Shown here piece after piece: positions 1 to 8,671 of a stretch of 64,000 bases of DNA. The notes below the pieces were generated by a model. It saw nothing but the letters and a program-made list of their open reading frames with translations. It did no database searches and had not been told where the DNA came from. Position 1 is the stretch's first letter. Every line of letters begins with the position of its first letter. The position numbers and the translations under genes are program-made. Origin of the DNA: Pantoea sp. 18069 (lineage in GTDB: Bacteria; Pseudomonadota; Gammaproteobacteria; Burkholderiales; Burkholderiaceae_C); NCBI RefSeq assembly GCF_902706035.1, contig NZ_CACSJA010000022.1, forward strand, positions 32,237 to 96,236, written 5' to 3'.

Positions 1-663
1 CTGTCGATGTTCGTGCTGCGCTCCAAGGCCAGGCTCAGCGACGCCACGGCCGAATTCGCACTCCACGGGCTGATCGGCGACGCGGTGGCCGCGGCCGCGG
101 GCCAGCCCCAGGTCGCGCCCTGGGACAAGCAGGACCTGGGCGACGCGCACCTGGTCCACCTCTACCCTGCGGCCGGCCAGCCGCGCGCGCTGTGGGTCGC
201 GCCCCTGGGCACGCCCGCGCCCCAGGCCGCCGCCCTGTCCGCCGAAGCCTGGCTCTGGAGCGAAGTGCAAAGCGGCGTGGCCACGCTCACGGCGCCGCTG
301 TTCGAGCTGTTCGTGCCGCAGATGCTCAACTACGAATCGCTGGGCGGCGTGAACTTCAAGAAAGGCTGCTATCCCGGCCAGGAAATCGTCGCACGCAGCC
401 AGTTCCGCGGCACGCTCAAGCGCCGCGCCTACATCGTGCAGTCCGAGGCCGCGCTCGAAGTCGGCATGGAAGTGTTCGCGGCCAGCGATGCCGAGCAACC
501 CACGGGCACCGTGGTGCAGGCGGCGCCCGCTCCCGGCGGCGGCTGGCTGGCCCTGGTGTCCATGCAGATCGCGTCGGCCGGCGAAGCCCTGCATGCGGGC
601 AGCGCCAGCGGGCCGGCACTGACTATCGAGCCCCTGCCCTACACGCTGCTCGACGATATCTGA
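1..663 (+). CDS. ygfZ: YgfZ family folate-binding / Fe-S cluster protein (5' truncated by window edge)
   Basis: The reading frame is open from the first base, so this is the C-terminal ~220 residues of a protein that is about 300-330 residues long in the family. The diagnostic YgfZ signature K-G-C-Y-P-G-Q-E, with its invariant cysteine, is encoded near 361-384 and is followed by the C-terminal beta-barrel region. YgfZ is a cytoplasmic GcvT-like tetrahydrofolate-binding protein known to support assembly or repair of certain Fe-S enzymes, including MiaB. The stop TGA at 661-663 is followed at once by a GC-rich hairpin, and the next gene is convergent. The ATG at position 7 is internal, not the start. 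Confidence 0.9.
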   Translation: MSMFVLRSKARLSDATAEFALHGLIGDAVAAAAGQPQVAPWDKQDLGDAHLVHLYPAAGQPRALWVAPLGTPAPQAAALSAEAWLWSEVQSGVATLTAPLFELFVPQMLNYESLGGVNFKKGCYPGQEIVARSQFRGTLKRRAYIVQSEAALEVGMEVFAASDAEQPTGTVVQAAPAPGGGWLALVSMQIASAGEALHAGSASGPALTIEPLPYTLLDDI

Positions 664-694
664 GGCCGGGCGGGCAACGCCCGCGTGCCCGGCC
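664..694. terminator. GC-rich hairpin between convergent genes
   Basis: Perfect 8-bp arms GGCCGGGC (664-671) and GCCCGGCC (687-694) lie directly between the stop of ygfZ and the stop of the convergent ankyrin gene. There is no clear T-run on either side, so it may act as a bidirectional 3' stabiliser rather than a textbook intrinsic terminator. Confidence 0.45.
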
Positions 695-696
695 CT

Positions 697-1368
697 TCAG
701 CGCGCGCCCGCGGCGCGCAAAATGCGTTCGGTTTCGGTATGGCCGCGCCGCACCGCATGCTGCAGCGGCGTCACGCCGTCGGCGTCCGCCAGCTGCACAT
801 CGGCACCGGCATCGACCAGCGCCTGCACGATCTGCTGGTGGCGCGGCCCGCCGTCGCTGAGGATGATGGCCTCGAGCAGCGCCGTCCACCCCAGCCGGTT
901 CACATGGTCCACGGCCACGCCCGCGTCGATCAGCCGGCGCACGGTGTCGACATGACCGCGCTCGCTCGCCGGAATCAAGGCCGTGCCGCCAAAGCGGTTG
1001 GTGCTGCGCAGATCGGCGCCCTGGGCCAGCGTCATGGTCAGAATCTCCAGGAGGCCGCGCGCGCCCGCATAAAGATAGGGACTGTCCTGGAGACGGTCCT
1101 TGGCGTTGACGTCGGCGCCCGCACCGATCAGTGCCCGGGCCGCCCGGATGTGATTGGCCTGCGTGGCGACCAGCAAGGGCGTGCGCCCCTGGGCATCGCG
1201 TGCGTCTATGGCTGCACCCTGGGCCAGCAGCTGCGCAATGGCGCGCGCGTCGTCGCGCCCCGCCGCCTGGTGCAACGGCGTCGTGACCGCCGCTGCGGCC
1301 GGCTCAATGGCCTGGGCCTGGGGCAGCCCCAGCACCATCGCCGCACTCAAGGCCAGTAGATTGCGCAT
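697..1368 (-). CDS. exported ankyrin-repeat protein
   Basis: A 223-residue protein with a short signal peptide (residues 1-20, ending A-Q-A) followed by five to six ankyrin repeats filling residues ~29-215, each recognisable by the T-P-L-h-x-A-A and G-A-D-V/I landmarks. It is probably periplasmic. Periplasmic ankyrin proteins of this size are known in proteobacteria, some next to catalases, but no catalase is visible here. The ATG has only a weak purine stretch upstream. It differs from the four large ankyrin paralogues at 31-41 kb, which lack signal peptides and carry different repeats. The binding partner cannot be told from the sequence. Confidence 0.85.
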   Translation of the reverse strand: MRNLLALSAAMVLGLPQAQAIEPAAAAVTTPLHQAAGRDDARAIAQLLAQGAAIDARDAQGRTPLLVATQANHIRAARALIGAGADVNAKDRLQDSPYLYAGARGLLEILTMTLAQGADLRSTNRFGGTALIPASERGHVDTVRRLIDAGVAVDHVNRLGWTALLEAIILSDGGPRHQQIVQALVDAGADVQLADADGVTPLQHAVRRGHTETERILRAAGAR

Positions 1369-1402
1369 GGAATGGTCCCGGTGAAGTGGTCACGCGCGCG
1401 TT

Positions 1403-2263
1403 TCAGAAACTGCGCACCATGGTGATGTGCTCGATGCCGGCTTCGTCGTAGGGCGCGCCCTGGGGCAGAAAACCCGCGCGGCGGTAGAAGCCTTCGGCCG
1501 CGCACTGGGCATGCAGCTGCACTTCGCGGTCGCCGCGCGCCTGCGAGGCCGCGACCAGCGCGTCCAGCACCTGGCGGCCCAGGCGGCTGCCGCGCAGGTC
1601 GCGGTCCACGGCCAGGCGGCCTATGCGCCCCACGCCCGGCGACTCGGTGATCAGCCGGCCCGTGGCCACGGCCTGCTCCAGGCGGTTGTAGACGACCACA
1701 TGGCGCGCCGCTTCGTCGCGCCCGTCGACTTCGAGCGCCGGGTCGATCTGCTGCTCGCGCACGAACACTTCCATGCGCAGGCGCAAGGCATCGCGGCCCA
1801 GCAGGTTCCAGTCGCCCGAGCGCAGTTCGGTGAACGCGCGGCCGGCCTCGAACTCGTCGATCAGCGTGCGCAACGCCGCCGGCACGGGCCGCGAAGTCTG
1901 CGTCGCCGGGTCGGCAAACACATAGACCAGCTCGACGCTGGTGAGCAGCGCCGTGCCGCAGAAAATGCCCATCTCGAAGCGCATGGACGAATTGCCTATG
2001 CCCGCGCAGCGCACGCCCACATCCAGCACATCGCCATAGCGCGCCGACGCGCGGTACTCCACGGTGGCTTTCTTGACGTAGAGTTCGCCGCCCAGCCGCG
2101 CAAAGCCGGCGTCGTAAGGCAAGGCCAGGGCGCGCCAATACTCGCTGATCGCCGTGTCGGCGTACATCATGTAATGTGCATTGAAGACAATTTTCTGGGC
2201 GTCCACTTCGGCCCAGCGCACGCGCAGGCGGTGAAAACAGCGAAACGATTCTCGGTGCAACAT
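1403..2263 (-). CDS. hot-dog acyl-CoA thioesterase fused to GNAT acetyltransferase
   Basis: A 286-residue two-domain protein. Residues ~5-135 form a YbgC/4-hydroxybenzoyl-CoA-type hot-dog thioesterase. The active-site region reads V-D-A-Q-K-I-V-F-N-A-H-Y, with Asp21 in the position of the catalytic acid. Residues ~145-286 form a GNAT N-acetyltransferase of the ElaA/YjcF type, with V-F-V-x-E-Q near its start and the acetyl-CoA loop R-G-S-R-L-G around residue 225. Both halves handle CoA thioesters. The start lies 3 bp after the stop of the upstream esterase, so the two are almost certainly co-transcribed. GGAG sits about 10 bases before the ATG. The substrate is unknown. Confidence 0.85.
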   Translation of the reverse strand: MLHRESFRCFHRLRVRWAEVDAQKIVFNAHYMMYADTAISEYWRALALPYDAGFARLGGELYVKKATVEYRASARYGDVLDVGVRCAGIGNSSMRFEMGIFCGTALLTSVELVYVFADPATQTSRPVPAALRTLIDEFEAGRAFTELRSGDWNLLGRDALRLRMEVFVREQQIDPALEVDGRDEAARHVVVYNRLEQAVATGRLITESPGVGRIGRLAVDRDLRGSRLGRQVLDALVAASQARGDREVQLHAQCAAEGFYRRAGFLPQGAPYDEAGIEHITMVRSF

Positions 2264-2266
2264 AGC

Positions 2267-3244
2267 TCAGTTCTCCAGTCCAAAAGCCACGCGCAGCGCG
2301 CGTGCACAGTCCGCATGGGCCTGGCGCGCTTGGGGAACCGCGCGGCCCATCTTGATGAATTCGTGGGTCACGCCACGGTAGATTTCGAGGTCCACGGCAA
2401 CGCCCGACGCGCGCAGCCGGTCGGCATAGGCCACGCCTTCATCGACCAGCGGATCGCACTCGGCCAGACACACAAAGGCCGGTGCCACGCCGTCGAGATC
2501 ATGGGCGTTGAGCGGCGCAAAGCGCCAGTCCTCGCGGTCCGCAGGGCTGCGCACGTAGTTGCCGAAGAACCAGGTGATGCTGGCCTCCTCGAGCACCATG
2601 CCATGCGCGAAGCGGCGGTGCGAATCGGTGTCCTGGTGGGCGGTCGTTCCCGGGTAGATCAGCAACTGCAAGGCCAGCGCCAGGCCTGCATCGCGCGCCA
2701 GCACGGCATTCACCGCGGCAAGCGTGCCGCCCGCGCTGTCGCCTGCCACGGCCAGGCGCGCGGGGTCGGCGCCCAGCGCCCGGGCATGCAGCGCCAGCCA
2801 TTGCAAAGCGTCCCAGGCATCGTTGCTGGCCGTGGGAAAGCGGTGTTCGGGCGCGAGCCGGTAATCGAGCGAGACCACCATGCAGCCAGACTGGCGCGCG
2901 AGTTCGCGGCACAGCACGTCGTGCGTTTCCACACTGCCGATGGTGAAGCCGCCGCCGTGCAGATACAGCAGCGCGGGCAAGGCGCCGGCGCCAACCGGTG
3001 CGGGCGCATACAGCCGCGCCGCCATGGCATGGCCGTCGCGGGCCTGCACATGCAGGTCTTCGACACGCGCCAGCGCGGGCCTGGCGATTTCCAGCACGCC
3101 CGAGCCCGCGGCATAGGCGGCGCGCGCGGCTTGCGGGGAAAGGCTGTGCAAGGGCGGGCGCGCAGCCCGCTGCATGCGGCGAATCACATCGCGCATCTGC
3201 GCGGTCAACAGGGTTTGGGGGTCCACAGGGTTCACGGTCGGCAT
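2267..3244 (-). CDS. alpha/beta hydrolase, hormone-sensitive-lipase (HSL) family esterase
   Basis: The 325-residue product carries the oxyanion-hole motif H-G-G-G at residues 96-99, the nucleophile elbow G-D-S-A-G with Ser170, an Asp in E-C-D-P-L (264) and His294 in G-V-T-H-E-F. Together these make a complete HSL-type catalytic triad for short-chain ester hydrolysis, and the family length is about 300-330. I chose the ATG at 3242-3244; an in-frame TTG lies 23 codons upstream, but the extra residues look like non-coding extension. No signal peptide is seen from this start. It is the first gene of a two-gene unit with the thioesterase/acetyltransferase fusion. Confidence 0.88.
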   Translation of the reverse strand: MPTVNPVDPQTLLTAQMRDVIRRMQRAARPPLHSLSPQAARAAYAAGSGVLEIARPALARVEDLHVQARDGHAMAARLYAPAPVGAGALPALLYLHGGGFTIGSVETHDVLCRELARQSGCMVVSLDYRLAPEHRFPTASNDAWDALQWLALHARALGADPARLAVAGDSAGGTLAAVNAVLARDAGLALALQLLIYPGTTAHQDTDSHRRFAHGMVLEEASITWFFGNYVRSPADREDWRFAPLNAHDLDGVAPAFVCLAECDPLVDEGVAYADRLRASGVAVDLEIYRGVTHEFIKMGRAVPQARQAHADCARALRVAFGLEN

Positions 3245-3429
3245 CGCGGCAGCGCCTGCCGCAAGCACCAGGGGCGGCAATCCCCGGGCGGCCGTGGCAG
3301 GCCTTGAGAACAAAAGAGGTGCCGGCGCTCGCCGACAGTACGCCCGCCATCATGCCCCAAGCCGGGGCCTGCGCGCGCCTGGCAGCAGCTTTCCCTGTAT
3401 CCCGATGGTTCATGCGCCTCCCAGCCCCA

Positions 3430-3503
3430 GGGGCACCGAGGGGGGCCAGCCCGTATGGCGGCCAGAGGCACGCCAGCGGCAAAGCCGCTCAGGGCGCTTT
3501 ATT
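3430..3503. repeat. possible diverged copy of a dispersed intergenic GC-rich repeat
   Basis: GGGGCACCGAG at 3430-3440 matches the beginning of the two near-identical repeats at 56552 and 60594. It is followed by a small hairpin, AGCGGC (3475-3480) with GCCGCT (3484-3489), just beyond the stop of the next gene. The remaining match is weak by eye. Confidence 0.3.
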
Positions 3504-4055
3504 TCATCGGCACTTGCGCTTGAAGTTCACGGCCACGGGGCTGGAATAGCCATAGCCCAGCACGACCGCCACGCCTTCATAGGCGCAGCGCTCATGTTGC
3601 GGCCAGCGCCCCATCGAGGGGCCCATGTCCGACCAGCGCTGCAGGCCCGCCCCTGCGGCATCAGGCCCCGCGGAAGGCTCGCGTTTCCTGCCCATCCGGG
3701 TCGTCGACGGTTCGCGCGCGTACTGCCCCCAGCGCATAGGCGGCTGGGTGGCGGCAGCGCCTGGGTCGGAAGGTGATCCCACGCCGATCCGGAAAGCGGC
3801 GCTGTAGTGGTAAGAGTCGAGTCCGCCGCAATCCGCTTCCAGGGCCAGCGGGCTGTGCAACACGGGCTGGGTGATGGCCTGCAGCGGCACCTGCTGGGGC
3901 CGCAGGCCCAGCCGGTGGGCAATCTCCACCGCCATCATCTGCTTGATCCTGAACAGGTCGGCGGGCTTGAGCGTGCAGGCCATGCCCGTGGCCGGGCCCA
4001 TCAGGGCCGCGGCACCTGCGATGGCCGCGGCACAATGCTTGATTTTCTGGTGCAT
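3504..4055 (-). CDS. exported four-cysteine protein, tandem paralogue A (unknown function)
   Basis: A 183-residue protein starting at the ATG preceded by the strong ribosome site AAAGGAGA. Residues 1-26 form a signal peptide (ending G-M-A), and mature Cys27, Cys76, Cys157 and Cys182 align with four cysteines of the adjacent paralogue (4211-4729), suggesting two disulfides in the periplasm or outside. Conserved blocks shared with the paralogue are E-I-A-H-R-L-G (44-50), R-P-Q-Q, A-I-T-Q-P, Y-E-G-V-x-V-V-L-G-Y-G and the C-terminal S-P-V-A-V-N-F-x-R-x-C-R. The middle (~92-155) is variable and Pro/Ser/Arg-rich. I do not recognise the family. The -3 residue makes a lipoprotein unlikely. Confidence 0.8.
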   Translation of the reverse strand: MHQKIKHCAAAIAGAAALMGPATGMACTLKPADLFRIKQMMAVEIAHRLGLRPQQVPLQAITQPVLHSPLALEADCGGLDSYHYSAAFRIGVGSPSDPGAAATQPPMRWGQYAREPSTTRMGRKREPSAGPDAAGAGLQRWSDMGPSMGRWPQHERCAYEGVAVVLGYGYSSPVAVNFKRKCR

Positions 4056-4210
4056 CCAATTCTCCTTTGACACCCCACCCCGAGCGGCGGCAGCCGGCGC
4101 AAGGCCAGCCATGCGGTGGCTCAGGTGGGAAGATGGCCATCGCCGGGCGGCGGCGGTGGCTGGGTCCAGGCGCGCGGCAAGGCCGCGCAGCCTGCACGGC
4201 GTCAGCGGCG

Positions 4211-4729
4211 TCAGCGGCATCTGCGCTCGAAGTTCACGGCCACGGGGCTGGCCTGGCCATAACCCAGCACGACCACCACGCCTTCGTAGGTGCATTGACG
4301 CTGCCGGCCCGGGGCAGGCAATGGCCCGTAGCCGGGCCAAGGTCCGGATCCGGGTCGGGGCCCGGCTTCCGGTCCGGCACCCGGCCAGGGCCTGGGCCCT
4401 GGATCCGGCCCCGGGCCCGGCCAGGGGCCGGGACCCGGTCCATGCCGTCCAGGCTGCGAGACACGGAACCCGGCGGTATGGTGGTATGCAGCGAGTCCGC
4501 TGCAATCGGCGCCCAGACCGAACGGCGTGAGCAAGCGCGGCTGGGTGATGGCACTGAGCTGGATCTGCTGGGGTCGCATGCCCAGCCGGTGGGCAATCTC
4601 GTTGGCCATCAGTTGCTTGATCCTGGCGGGATTCTCGGGCACGAGGCTACAGGCCATGCTGGATGCCGACGCCAGCGCGGCGACACCCCCCAGCAGAATC
4701 GTTGCGAGATGGCTGATCTTGGGTTGCAT
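4211..4729 (-). CDS. exported four-cysteine protein, tandem paralogue B with Pro-Gly-rich insert
   Basis: A 172-residue paralogue of the downstream gene with its own strong AAGGAG ribosome site. It has a signal peptide (1-26) and Cys27, Cys76, Cys146 and Cys171 in the same order. Between the second and third cysteine, residues ~93-141 are almost only Pro, Gly, Trp, Arg and Asp in P-G-P-G-like steps; paralogue A has unrelated sequence there. The folded flanks are conserved (E-I-A-H-R-L-G-M-R-P-Q-Q, Y-E-G-V-V-V-V-L-G-Y-G, C-terminal R-R-C-R), so the insert is a fast-evolving loop or wall-spanning linker. The pattern is not a strict collagen G-X-Y triplet. Function unknown. Confidence 0.8.
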   Translation of the reverse strand: MQPKISHLATILLGGVAALASASSMACSLVPENPARIKQLMANEIAHRLGMRPQQIQLSAITQPRLLTPFGLGADCSGLAAYHHTAGFRVSQPGRHGPGPGPWPGPGPDPGPRPWPGAGPEAGPRPGSGPWPGYGPLPAPGRQRQCTYEGVVVVLGYGQASPVAVNFERRCR

Positions 4730-5059
4730 AAAGATTCTCCTTGCAGACAAAACAGGTCTTTTCCCCTGACGGCTGCCCGCTGGCATCAGCAGCGGCCGTC
4801 ATTTGCAGTATGGGAAGCGTCGTGGTTCGCGGAAAAAGAACAACTGCTGTCAGCATTGGCATCGCCTGGCATGGGCATGCGCCGACGCCGGCGCCATTGA
4901 AGCGCCGCCCCCTCTGGCGTGGCTTGCGGCAGCAGGATCAATGCGCTCGCCGTGCGAGAGCGGCGCCTTGTCCATCTTTTGCAACACCCGGGGCGCGGGC
5001 CTTGCTGGTCAAAAGTACGCGCGTGCGCCCTTCATCCTTGGGCAGGCGCAAGCCGCAGT
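4730..5059. other. 330-bp intergenic stretch with no recognised feature
   Basis: This stretch lies between the start of paralogue B and the stop of the AI-2E/GAF gene. It must hold the promoter of the paralogue pair, but I see no convincing -35/-10 pair, hairpin or repeat. The short open frames in it have no ribosome site or recognisable content. Confidence 0.4.
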
Positions 5060-7609
5060 TCAGACCATGGCCGGCCCTGCACCCGGCACGATCAGCGCAG
5101 CCGAATCCGCCGCCGGCCCGGCGGCAGGCGCTGCGGGTGCCGAAGGCCCCGCGTCCGGCGGCGGCGGCACTTCGGCGCTGCGCGACAGCGTGGCCTGCAG
5201 CTGCCGCGCCATGTCGTTGAGCAACGCGAACTCATTGGCCGCGAGGCTGCGCGGCACGGTGTCCATGATGCAAAAGCTCCCCAGCACCATCCCGTGCCGG
5301 TCACGCAGCGGAACACCGGCGTAAAAGCGCAGCCGCGCCGACTGCAGCAGCGGGTTGTCGGCAAAGCGCGGGTCGCGCGCGATGTCCTCGACCTGCAGGT
5401 CGCTCGCGCCATGCACCACATAGGAGCAGATCGACAGGGCGCGCTCCAGGCCGCCGCTGTGCGTGCCGTCACCAGGCGACGTCAGCAGCGTGCCCGGCGT
5501 ATGGACCCAGTCGGCGTCGACCAGCGAGACCTGGGCAAAAGGCACATGGAACGCATTCGCCGCATGCACCACCATGTCATGGATGGCGCCAGTGTGGTTC
5601 GCGTCCAGCCAGCCGCTGGCATTGAGCGCCGCCACCCGCGCCACGTCGTCCTCGCCCACGGGCGCGGCGCGCGGCCCGGCATGGGGTGAAGACGCGAGCA
5701 TGGCATCGGCACGCAGGCGCAATTCGCGCACGCTGGTGGTGAGCGCCTGCACACCCAGCTGGGCTGCAGCGCTTTCGGCCAGCAGCGCGGGCGGCGCATT
5801 CCACAAGGCCAGCACGATGCGCAGCCCGGGCCAGCGCCTGTGCAGCCGGCGGCAGATCTGCCGCACCTGGGCCTGGGGCTGGGGGGTGAAGACCGACAGG
5901 CACAGCAGCTCGACGTCCCCCCAGCTGGCGTCGTCGGGCGCCTGCATGCGTGCGCTGAGCGCATGCGCCGAATGACTGGCCGCATGGCCACCGAGCGCCA
6001 GTGCATGCGCCATGGCCGCGGCCGCGAGGGCGTCGACTTCCCAGCGCGCGCCCACGCAATGCACGCGCGGGCGCAGCGCAGCATCGGCGTCGGCCGACGC
6101 GCGCACAGGGTACTGCTCCGCCAGCTCGGCCAGCAGCAGCTCCATGCCCTGGGCCAGACGCAGCCGGTGCGCGGCCGTGGCCGCGTCCGTGTGGTGGCTG
6201 GTGGCCACGCGCAGCGCCGGCATCACCACCTCGTCATAGAGCCGGGTCACGCCGTCGCTGACCTGTGCCGCAGTCGGCCTGGCCGGCAGCAGCACGTCGA
6301 CGGCATCGGTGCACAGCTCGATCGCCTCCTCCACGTCGCCGCCGAGCAGGCGCTGGTAGAGGCGCCGCGGCGCATCGAGCACCGGCGCGTTGCCCAGCAG
6401 CACTTCGATGAACTTCAGCGCCGGCAGGTAGCGCCCCAGCACCAGCAGGCATACCGTCAGCGGCGTCGAGAGGATCAGCCCGACGGGCCCCCACAGTGCC
6501 GTCCAGAACGTGGCCGCGACAATGATGGACAGCGTGGACAGGCCGGTGCTCGCGCCATAGAGCCAGGGCTCGACCACGTTGTTGCTGATCAACTCGAGCA
6601 GCAGGATCAGGCACAGCGTCCAGAGAAACATGTTCCAGCCCGGGTCGACCGCGAACGCCAGCGCCAGCGGGAAAACCGCCGACACCATGGGCCCCACATA
6701 CGGCACGAAGCGCATGATCGCCGCGACCACGCCCCAAAGAATCGCCCCGGGCACGCCAATGAACCAGAGCCCGGCCGCCATCGGAATCCCATAGCTCGCA
6801 TTGACGATGAACTGCATGCGCAGGTAGCGGCCTATGCGCTCGGACGCTTCATCGAGCGCATTCGTCGCCAGATGCAGGTTGCCGCCCATCAGGCGCAGCA
6901 GACGGTCGCGCAGGTCATCGCGGTCCAGCAGGATCAGCACCACGAACAGCAGCACGATGCCGGCCATCAGCACCGGCTCGCTGACGCGGTCCAGCCAGGC
7001 CGTGAACTGGGCCATGGGCTTGAGCTCCACGGGCTGGATCTCGACTTTCTGCACGCGCGGCGCGGGCGTGCGGCCACCGGGGCTGGCGATTTCCCTTTCG
7101 ACCGTGTCGTAGGTCTTGCGCGCGCCGTCCCATACGCTGGGGCCGCTGGCGAACTTGCGCAGATCGCGCAGCTTGGTGCGGATGGTGTTCTGGTAGGTCG
7201 GCAGATCGGCACTCAGCTGGCTGACCTGGTTGCCCAGGTAGGCGCCCATGCCACCGAGCGCGCCCAGGGTGATCGTCACCACCAGCAGCGTGGCCGCCAT
7301 GCGCGACAGGCCCCAGCGCTTGAGCCGGCTCACGGCGGGATCGAGCAAAAAGCCCAGCAGCAGCGCCAATGCGAGCGGCACCAGCAGTTCGCGCCCGAAG
7401 AACAGGCCGGAAATCACCAGCGCGGCAATCAACAGGCCGATGAGCACGCGCAAGGCCGGCAGCATCGATGCGAGCTGTGCGAAGACCGGCGCTTCGACCG
7501 GCCCCCGGTCCTGCGCTTCGGGACGGTTGCGGCCGGGATCTGCGGCTTCGCCCTGTGCAGGTGCAGGCTGCGGCCGCAAAGGGGCGGGGTCAGGGAAGGT
7601 CTCGGGCAT
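5060..7609 (-). CDS. AI-2E/PerM-family permease with cytoplasmic regulatory tail ending in a GAF domain
   Basis: The product is 849 residues (869 if the ATG at 7667-7669 is used). Residues ~55-425 are a typical AI-2E/PerM permease with multiple membrane helices, the D-P-x-V-x-x-L-x-R-W-G loop, and a C-terminal V-x-P-x-L-Y-G-x-x-x-G-L-S region; the family is normally ~350 residues. After it comes ~200 residues resembling a degenerate Rossmann/B12-binding-like regulatory module without the D-x-H-x-x-G motif. Residues ~600-810 are a GAF domain (I-C-S-Y-V-V, F-Y-A-G-V-P-L-R-D, G-S-F-C-I-M-D). GAF domains bind small ligands or chromophores. The two-component genes lie directly upstream on the same strand. 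A sensor-transporter fusion is inferred; the transported compound is unknown. Confidence 0.8.
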   Translation of the reverse strand: MPETFPDPAPLRPQPAPAQGEAADPGRNRPEAQDRGPVEAPVFAQLASMLPALRVLIGLLIAALVISGLFFGRELLVPLALALLLGFLLDPAVSRLKRWGLSRMAATLLVVTITLGALGGMGAYLGNQVSQLSADLPTYQNTIRTKLRDLRKFASGPSVWDGARKTYDTVEREIASPGGRTPAPRVQKVEIQPVELKPMAQFTAWLDRVSEPVLMAGIVLLFVVLILLDRDDLRDRLLRLMGGNLHLATNALDEASERIGRYLRMQFIVNASYGIPMAAGLWFIGVPGAILWGVVAAIMRFVPYVGPMVSAVFPLALAFAVDPGWNMFLWTLCLILLLELISNNVVEPWLYGASTGLSTLSIIVAATFWTALWGPVGLILSTPLTVCLLVLGRYLPALKFIEVLLGNAPVLDAPRRLYQRLLGGDVEEAIELCTDAVDVLLPARPTAAQVSDGVTRLYDEVVMPALRVATSHHTDAATAAHRLRLAQGMELLLAELAEQYPVRASADADAALRPRVHCVGARWEVDALAAAAMAHALALGGHAASHSAHALSARMQAPDDASWGDVELLCLSVFTPQPQAQVRQICRRLHRRWPGLRIVLALWNAPPALLAESAAAQLGVQALTTSVRELRLRADAMLASSPHAGPRAAPVGEDDVARVAALNASGWLDANHTGAIHDMVVHAANAFHVPFAQVSLVDADWVHTPGTLLTSPGDGTHSGGLERALSICSYVVHGASDLQVEDIARDPRFADNPLLQSARLRFYAGVPLRDRHGMVLGSFCIMDTVPRSLAANEFALLNDMARQLQATLSRSAEVPPPPDAGPSAPAAPAAGPAADSAALIVPGAGPAMV

Positions 7610-7748
7610 GGCTTGGACGGTGGATGGCAGAGAAAGGCAGCAAGCGTCCATTGCATCCCAAAGCACCATGCAGGCCTGTCAGCCGGGACCGCGAAACACT
7701 GCGCCGGCGCGGGCTGCAGATGCAGGCGACGCCTCCCGCAGCGCGGGA

Positions 7749-8618
7749 TCAGCGGCGCGGCCCCGCGACGGGCCAGCGCACATGCACGCCCATGCCACGG
7801 CCGTCGATTCCCTGCACGCGCTCGAGCTGCGCACCGGCCCGTGCCGCGCGGTCGGCCATGCCCTGCAGCCCCTTGCCAGCCGATGACGCGCCCGGCACCT
7901 GCGCCAGGCCCACGCCATCGTCGCGCACGCGCAGATGCCATTCGCCCTGGTGCTGCTGCAGCGTGACTTCGAGCTCCGTCGCTTGCGCATGCTGGAGCAT
8001 GTTGCTCAGCGCTTCCTGCACGATGGCGGCAATGTGCTGCGCGGGCTCGCCCGCGGGCAGCCCCGGCTGATGGCTGTGCGGCACCTCCCACTGCCAGCGT
8101 ATGCCCCGGCGCTCGAGCACCGGCTGCAGGCGGTGGCGCAGGATGGCCAGGCGATCGGTCAACATGCACTGGTCGCCGTCCATGCTGTCGACCAGCAGCC
8201 GCAGATCGAGCAGGCAATGCTCGAGCACCGCGTGCAGCTGGCGTTGCTGCCGGTCGCTGGTGTCCAGCAGCATCGAGGCATTGACCAGTTGAGAACCGAC
8301 GGCATCATGCAGCGTGCGCGCAATGCGCTGGCGTTCCCGCTGGATTTCGCGCGAGGGGCGCGGATTGCGCCGGCGGCGCCAGATCCAGGCACGCCGTGAC
8401 TGCAGTCCCAGCCAGGCACCGACCAGGACCCAGCTTGCCAGGGCCGCGCCAGCCCAGACCGCAAACGCGGTATCCGGCTGGCGCGGCGGCTGCAGCCGCC
8501 CGCTGTCCAGAAACCAGCACAGCAGGGCGAAGGGGAAAAGCCACAGCAGCAGCACCAGCAGCGCCAGCAATGCGGCCAGATCGGCACGGTGCAGGGAGTG
8601 ACCGAACATGGTTGGCAT
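7749..8618 (-). CDS. two-component sensor histidine kinase, HisKA_3 (NarX/DegS-like) type
   Basis: The 289-residue protein has two membrane segments (~13-37 and ~51-72) with almost no periplasmic loop. A HisKA_3 dimerisation region follows with R-x-L-H-D, phosphoacceptor His104, then a HATPase domain with the N-box E-A-L-S-N-M-L-Q-H-A and the G1 box D-D-G-V-G-L. It should phosphorylate the LuxR-type regulator encoded 53 bp upstream on the same strand. With so small an extracytoplasmic part it probably senses membrane state or a partner, for instance the downstream GAF permease. A second in-frame ATG three codons in (8607-8609) is an equally possible start. Confidence 0.88.
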   Translation of the reverse strand: MPTMFGHSLHRADLAALLALLVLLLWLFPFALLCWFLDSGRLQPPRQPDTAFAVWAGAALASWVLVGAWLGLQSRRAWIWRRRRNPRPSREIQRERQRIARTLHDAVGSQLVNASMLLDTSDRQQRQLHAVLEHCLLDLRLLVDSMDGDQCMLTDRLAILRHRLQPVLERRGIRWQWEVPHSHQPGLPAGEPAQHIAAIVQEALSNMLQHAQATELEVTLQQHQGEWHLRVRDDGVGLAQVPGASSAGKGLQGMADRAARAGAQLERVQGIDGRGMGVHVRWPVAGPRR

Positions 8619-8671
8619 GGCGCATGCCGCTCAGTCAGCACCTGTCCCGCCCGGGCGGGGCGGCCTGCACA

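Noticed and set aside
4310..4450. Collagen-like protein segment
   Set aside because: The Pro-Gly-rich insert alternates irregularly and does not keep a G-X-Y triplet.
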